This document shows, piece by piece, positions 5,201-6,933 of a DNA stretch of 6,933 nucleotides (its first letter is position 1; every line of letters starts with the position of its first letter). The position numbers were made by a program, and so were the translations under genes. This stretch comes from DASPXY01 sp038227745 (GTDB taxonomy: Bacteria; Planctomycetota; Planctomycetia; Gemmatales; Gemmataceae). The notes beneath the pieces are model-generated. The model saw only the letters and a list, made by a program, of their open reading frames with translations, did not search any database and had not been told where the DNA came from. Location of the stretch: assembly GCA_038227745.1 (NCBI GenBank), contig JBBRPS010000559.1, positions 1 to 6,933 on the forward strand, given 5' to 3'.

Positions 5201-6933
5201 CCGTTAGTGCAGTGTGCCTGCCCGTCGTGTCGCACCGTGCTGCAGCTCAACCAGGCCTTGCCGGTGCAGGTCCGCTGCCCGCGGTGCGGCCTCACCTTCC
5301 TCGTCGGCGCTCCCCCGACCGCGGCGCAGGTTCCGGTCTCCGTCTCGGCGCCCGCGGCGCCTCAGCCCGCTCCGGCCGGCGGCGTCCAGCCCCTGCCGCA
5401 GATCCCCATGGGGGTGATCGCGGCGGGACGCAGTGGCCTCAGGAACGCGACAGCCCTGCGGCGCCAACGCGCTCCCCAGCCCCGGCCGGGCGGCGGCCAA
5501 GCCATGTTCCTCTGGATAGGCGCTGGCGCCGGTGCCGTCCTGCTTCTCCTCGTCCTCGTGCTGATCCTGACCCGCGGCGGCAGCGGGGGCGCGGCCGACA
5601 TTCCCGACGCCATCGTCAATCCCGACGGTGCGCCCCTCACGGAGCAGCAGAAAAAGATCAACGAGGCGGTCCGCAAGGGTGTCGCCTACCTGCGGCGGCG
5701 GCTGCTGGACGGCTCGAAGCTGTACGCCGCGGGCGACCCGCGCGGCGGGGCACACCCTGGGGCCGTGGCGCTGGCGGGCTTGACCTTGCTGGAGTGCGGG
5801 GTGCGGCCGGAGGATCCGGCCCTCCAGACCGCGTTGACGACGGTGCGCGGCCAGGCCCCGGACCTCGCGTTCACCTACTCGATCGCGGCGGCCATCCTCT
5901 TCCTTGACCGGCTGAACAACCCCGCCGAGCGGCCCGTCGATCCCAACGACCGCCAGCTCATCCAGAGCATGGCCCTGCGCCTCATCGCCGGCCAGAAGAA
6001 CAACGGCGGGTGGGCGTACCACTGCCAGCCTCTGCCGGCGAATCACGAGCAGTCCCTGCGCGACCAGCTGCAGGGCGGTCGCTTCGTCCCCGGCTCGTTC
6101 CTCGTGCCGGGGCAGATGCCCGAGCGCGACGACAACTCGATCGGCCAGTTCGCGACCCTCGCCCTGTGGTCGGCGCGCAAGCACGGCGTGCGGGTACGGG
6201 CGTCGCTCCAGGCCGTCGAGCGGCGCTATCGGCCCCGGCAACAGCTCGACGGCACCTGGATCTACACCGACAACCTCCCCGTCCTCAAGGAGACGTCCAC
6301 CTGTGCGGGCCTGATCGGCCTGGCCGTGGCCAGCGGTGTCGAGGACGAAGAGCAGCCCGAAGGCGCGAAGGGGCAGCCATTCGCGGCGGCCGGCAAGCCC
6401 GCTGTCAAGGACGTCCGCAAGGACCCCGCGGTCGAGAAGGCGCTGCGTTTCTTGGGCGGCGTGGTCGGCAGACAGCCGAACGTACCCGCTGCGGAGCAGG
6501 AGAAGCGTCGCCAGCACACCGCGCGGATGGAGCGCGTGCTGCGCGAACTCGAGACGGCGAACGACTTTGACAAGCTGCGTCTGATCGGCGAGTTGCGGAT
6601 GCTGGACAGTGCCCCCGCGCTGCGCGGCATCTACCTCAACGGCGACAACTGGGGCGACCTGTACTTCCTGTGGTCGCTGGAGCGCATGGCGGTGATCTAC
6701 GATCTGAAGATGATCGAGGGGAAGGACTGGTATGCGTGGGGCTCGGAAATCCTCCTCGCCAACCAGGAGAGCGACGGCAGCTGGAGCGAGCGCTTCCCCG
6801 GCGTGCCGGACACGTGTTTCGCCCTGCTCTTCCTCAAGCGTGCCAACGTCGTGAAGGACCTCACGGACAAGCTGCGGCGCCTGCGCGAGGGGCTGGAGAT
6901 CGGCGGCGCCCCGGGCAACCGGCCCGGCGGCCC
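5198..6933 (+). CDS. Zinc-ribbon, membrane-anchored prenyltransferase/squalene-oxidase-repeat protein (partial, runs off the right edge)
   Basis: The frame is open from ATG 5198 to the end of the window, giving 578 residues and no stop. In order: a small zinc ribbon with C6, C8, C11, C27 and C30 (CPSC and CPRC knuckles); a Pro/Ala-rich linker (40-100); one transmembrane helix (103-125, FLWIGAGAGAVLLLLVLVLI); then an alpha/alpha-toroid domain (about 150-555) of the terpenoid-cyclase / prenyltransferase fold. QW-like repeat motifs are QKNNGGW (266-272), LDGTW (350-354) and QESDGSW (523-529), followed by DTCFALLFLKRAN (538-550). A charged segment (382-410) and a helical stretch (430-465) interrupt the toroid. 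Proteins of this build are common in Planctomycetes and have no established reaction. The DCTAE-type catalytic motif of squalene-hopene cyclase is not visible, so it is probably not a cyclase. The topology is likely zinc ribbon inside and toroid outside the membrane, by inference. Confidence 0.85.
   Translation, partial: MPLVQCACPSCRTVLQLNQALPVQVRCPRCGLTFLVGAPPTAAQVPVSVSAPAAPQPAPAGGVQPLPQIPMGVIAAGRSGLRNATALRRQRAPQPRPGGGQAMFLWIGAGAGAVLLLLVLVLILTRGGSGGAADIPDAIVNPDGAPLTEQQKKINEAVRKGVAYLRRRLLDGSKLYAAGDPRGGAHPGAVALAGLTLLECGVRPEDPALQTALTTVRGQAPDLAFTYSIAAAILFLDRLNNPAERPVDPNDRQLIQSMALRLIAGQKNNGGWAYHCQPLPANHEQSLRDQLQGGRFVPGSFLVPGQMPERDDNSIGQFATLALWSARKHGVRVRASLQAVERRYRPRQQLDGTWIYTDNLPVLKETSTCAGLIGLAVASGVEDEEQPEGAKGQPFAAAGKPAVKDVRKDPAVEKALRFLGGVVGRQPNVPAAEQEKRRQHTARMERVLRELETANDFDKLRLIGELRMLDSAPALRGIYLNGDNWGDLYFLWSLERMAVIYDLKMIEGKDWYAWGSEILLANQESDGSWSERFPGVPDTCFALLFLKRANVVKDLTDKLRRLREGLEIGGAPGNRPGG

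Noticed and set aside
3604..5295. Very long open frame on the - strand (563 codons) opposite the enolase-type gene
   Set aside because: The composition is Val/Ala/Glu/Arg/Gly-rich without domains, and it overlaps a complete enolase-superfamily enzyme on the + strand. High-GC codon bias keeps stops out of the opposite strand.
5204..6517. Long open frame on the - strand (437 codons) opposite the terminal gene
   Set aside because: It is again an antisense shadow; the + strand frame from 5198 encodes a zinc ribbon, membrane helix and QW-like motifs and stays open to the window end.
1..6933. CRISPR array, tRNA or rRNA genes
   Set aside because: I saw no regularly spaced short repeats, no cloverleaf with a TTCGA-type T-loop in a suitable context, and no rRNA-like conserved stretches on either strand.

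Overview
The window is very GC-rich, with dense G/C-ending codons. Every gene I can support lies on the + strand. The gene content suggests a member of the Planctomycetes, probably Gemmata-like: a serine/threonine-free zinc-ribbon/membrane/squalene-cyclase-fold protein, a diverged MnmE, and a Rpn-like PD-(D/E)XK protein of a type I associate with that phylum. This placement is an inference from protein style, because no rRNA or other marker is present.

Layout. Positions 1-57 are probably the last codons of an upstream gene. mnmE (69-1406) is a complete housekeeping tRNA-modification GTPase. Positions 1467-2378 encode a 303-residue Rpn-like (PD-(D/E)XK transposase/nuclease-like) protein. Positions 2517-3235 form a two-gene toxin-antitoxin operon, in which a small antitoxin with a charged C-terminal helix overlaps a PIN-domain (VapC-type) RNase by ATGA. 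Positions 3260-3574 are a second copy of the last 315 bp of the Rpn-like gene and its 3' flank; it encodes a free-standing 78-residue C-terminal domain. Positions 3634-4995 encode an enolase-superfamily enzyme of the muconate-lactonizing/mandelate-racemase type with a complete set of metal and lysine residues. After a roughly 200-bp hairpin-rich intergenic region, a large gene starts at 5198 and runs off the right edge. Its 578 visible residues comprise an N-terminal four-to-five-cysteine zinc ribbon, one transmembrane helix, and an alpha/alpha-toroid (prenyltransferase/squalene-oxidase repeat) domain.

The most interesting region is 2102-3574. Both copies of the Rpn-like C-terminal segment carry a strong Shine-Dalgarno sequence seven bases before an in-frame ATG (2142 and 3300), and each would give a 78-residue C-terminal protein. 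In E. coli Rpn proteins, short C-terminal products made from internal starts are known to neutralise the full-length nuclease. Here the same arrangement appears inside the full-length gene and again as a separate downstream copy, with a PIN toxin-antitoxin operon between them. I infer a compact defence/addiction island in which an intragenic antitoxin has been duplicated as a stand-alone gene. mnmE, the enolase-type enzyme and the terminal membrane gene look like ordinary chromosomal neighbours, so the 1467-3574 block may be an accessory insertion between them.
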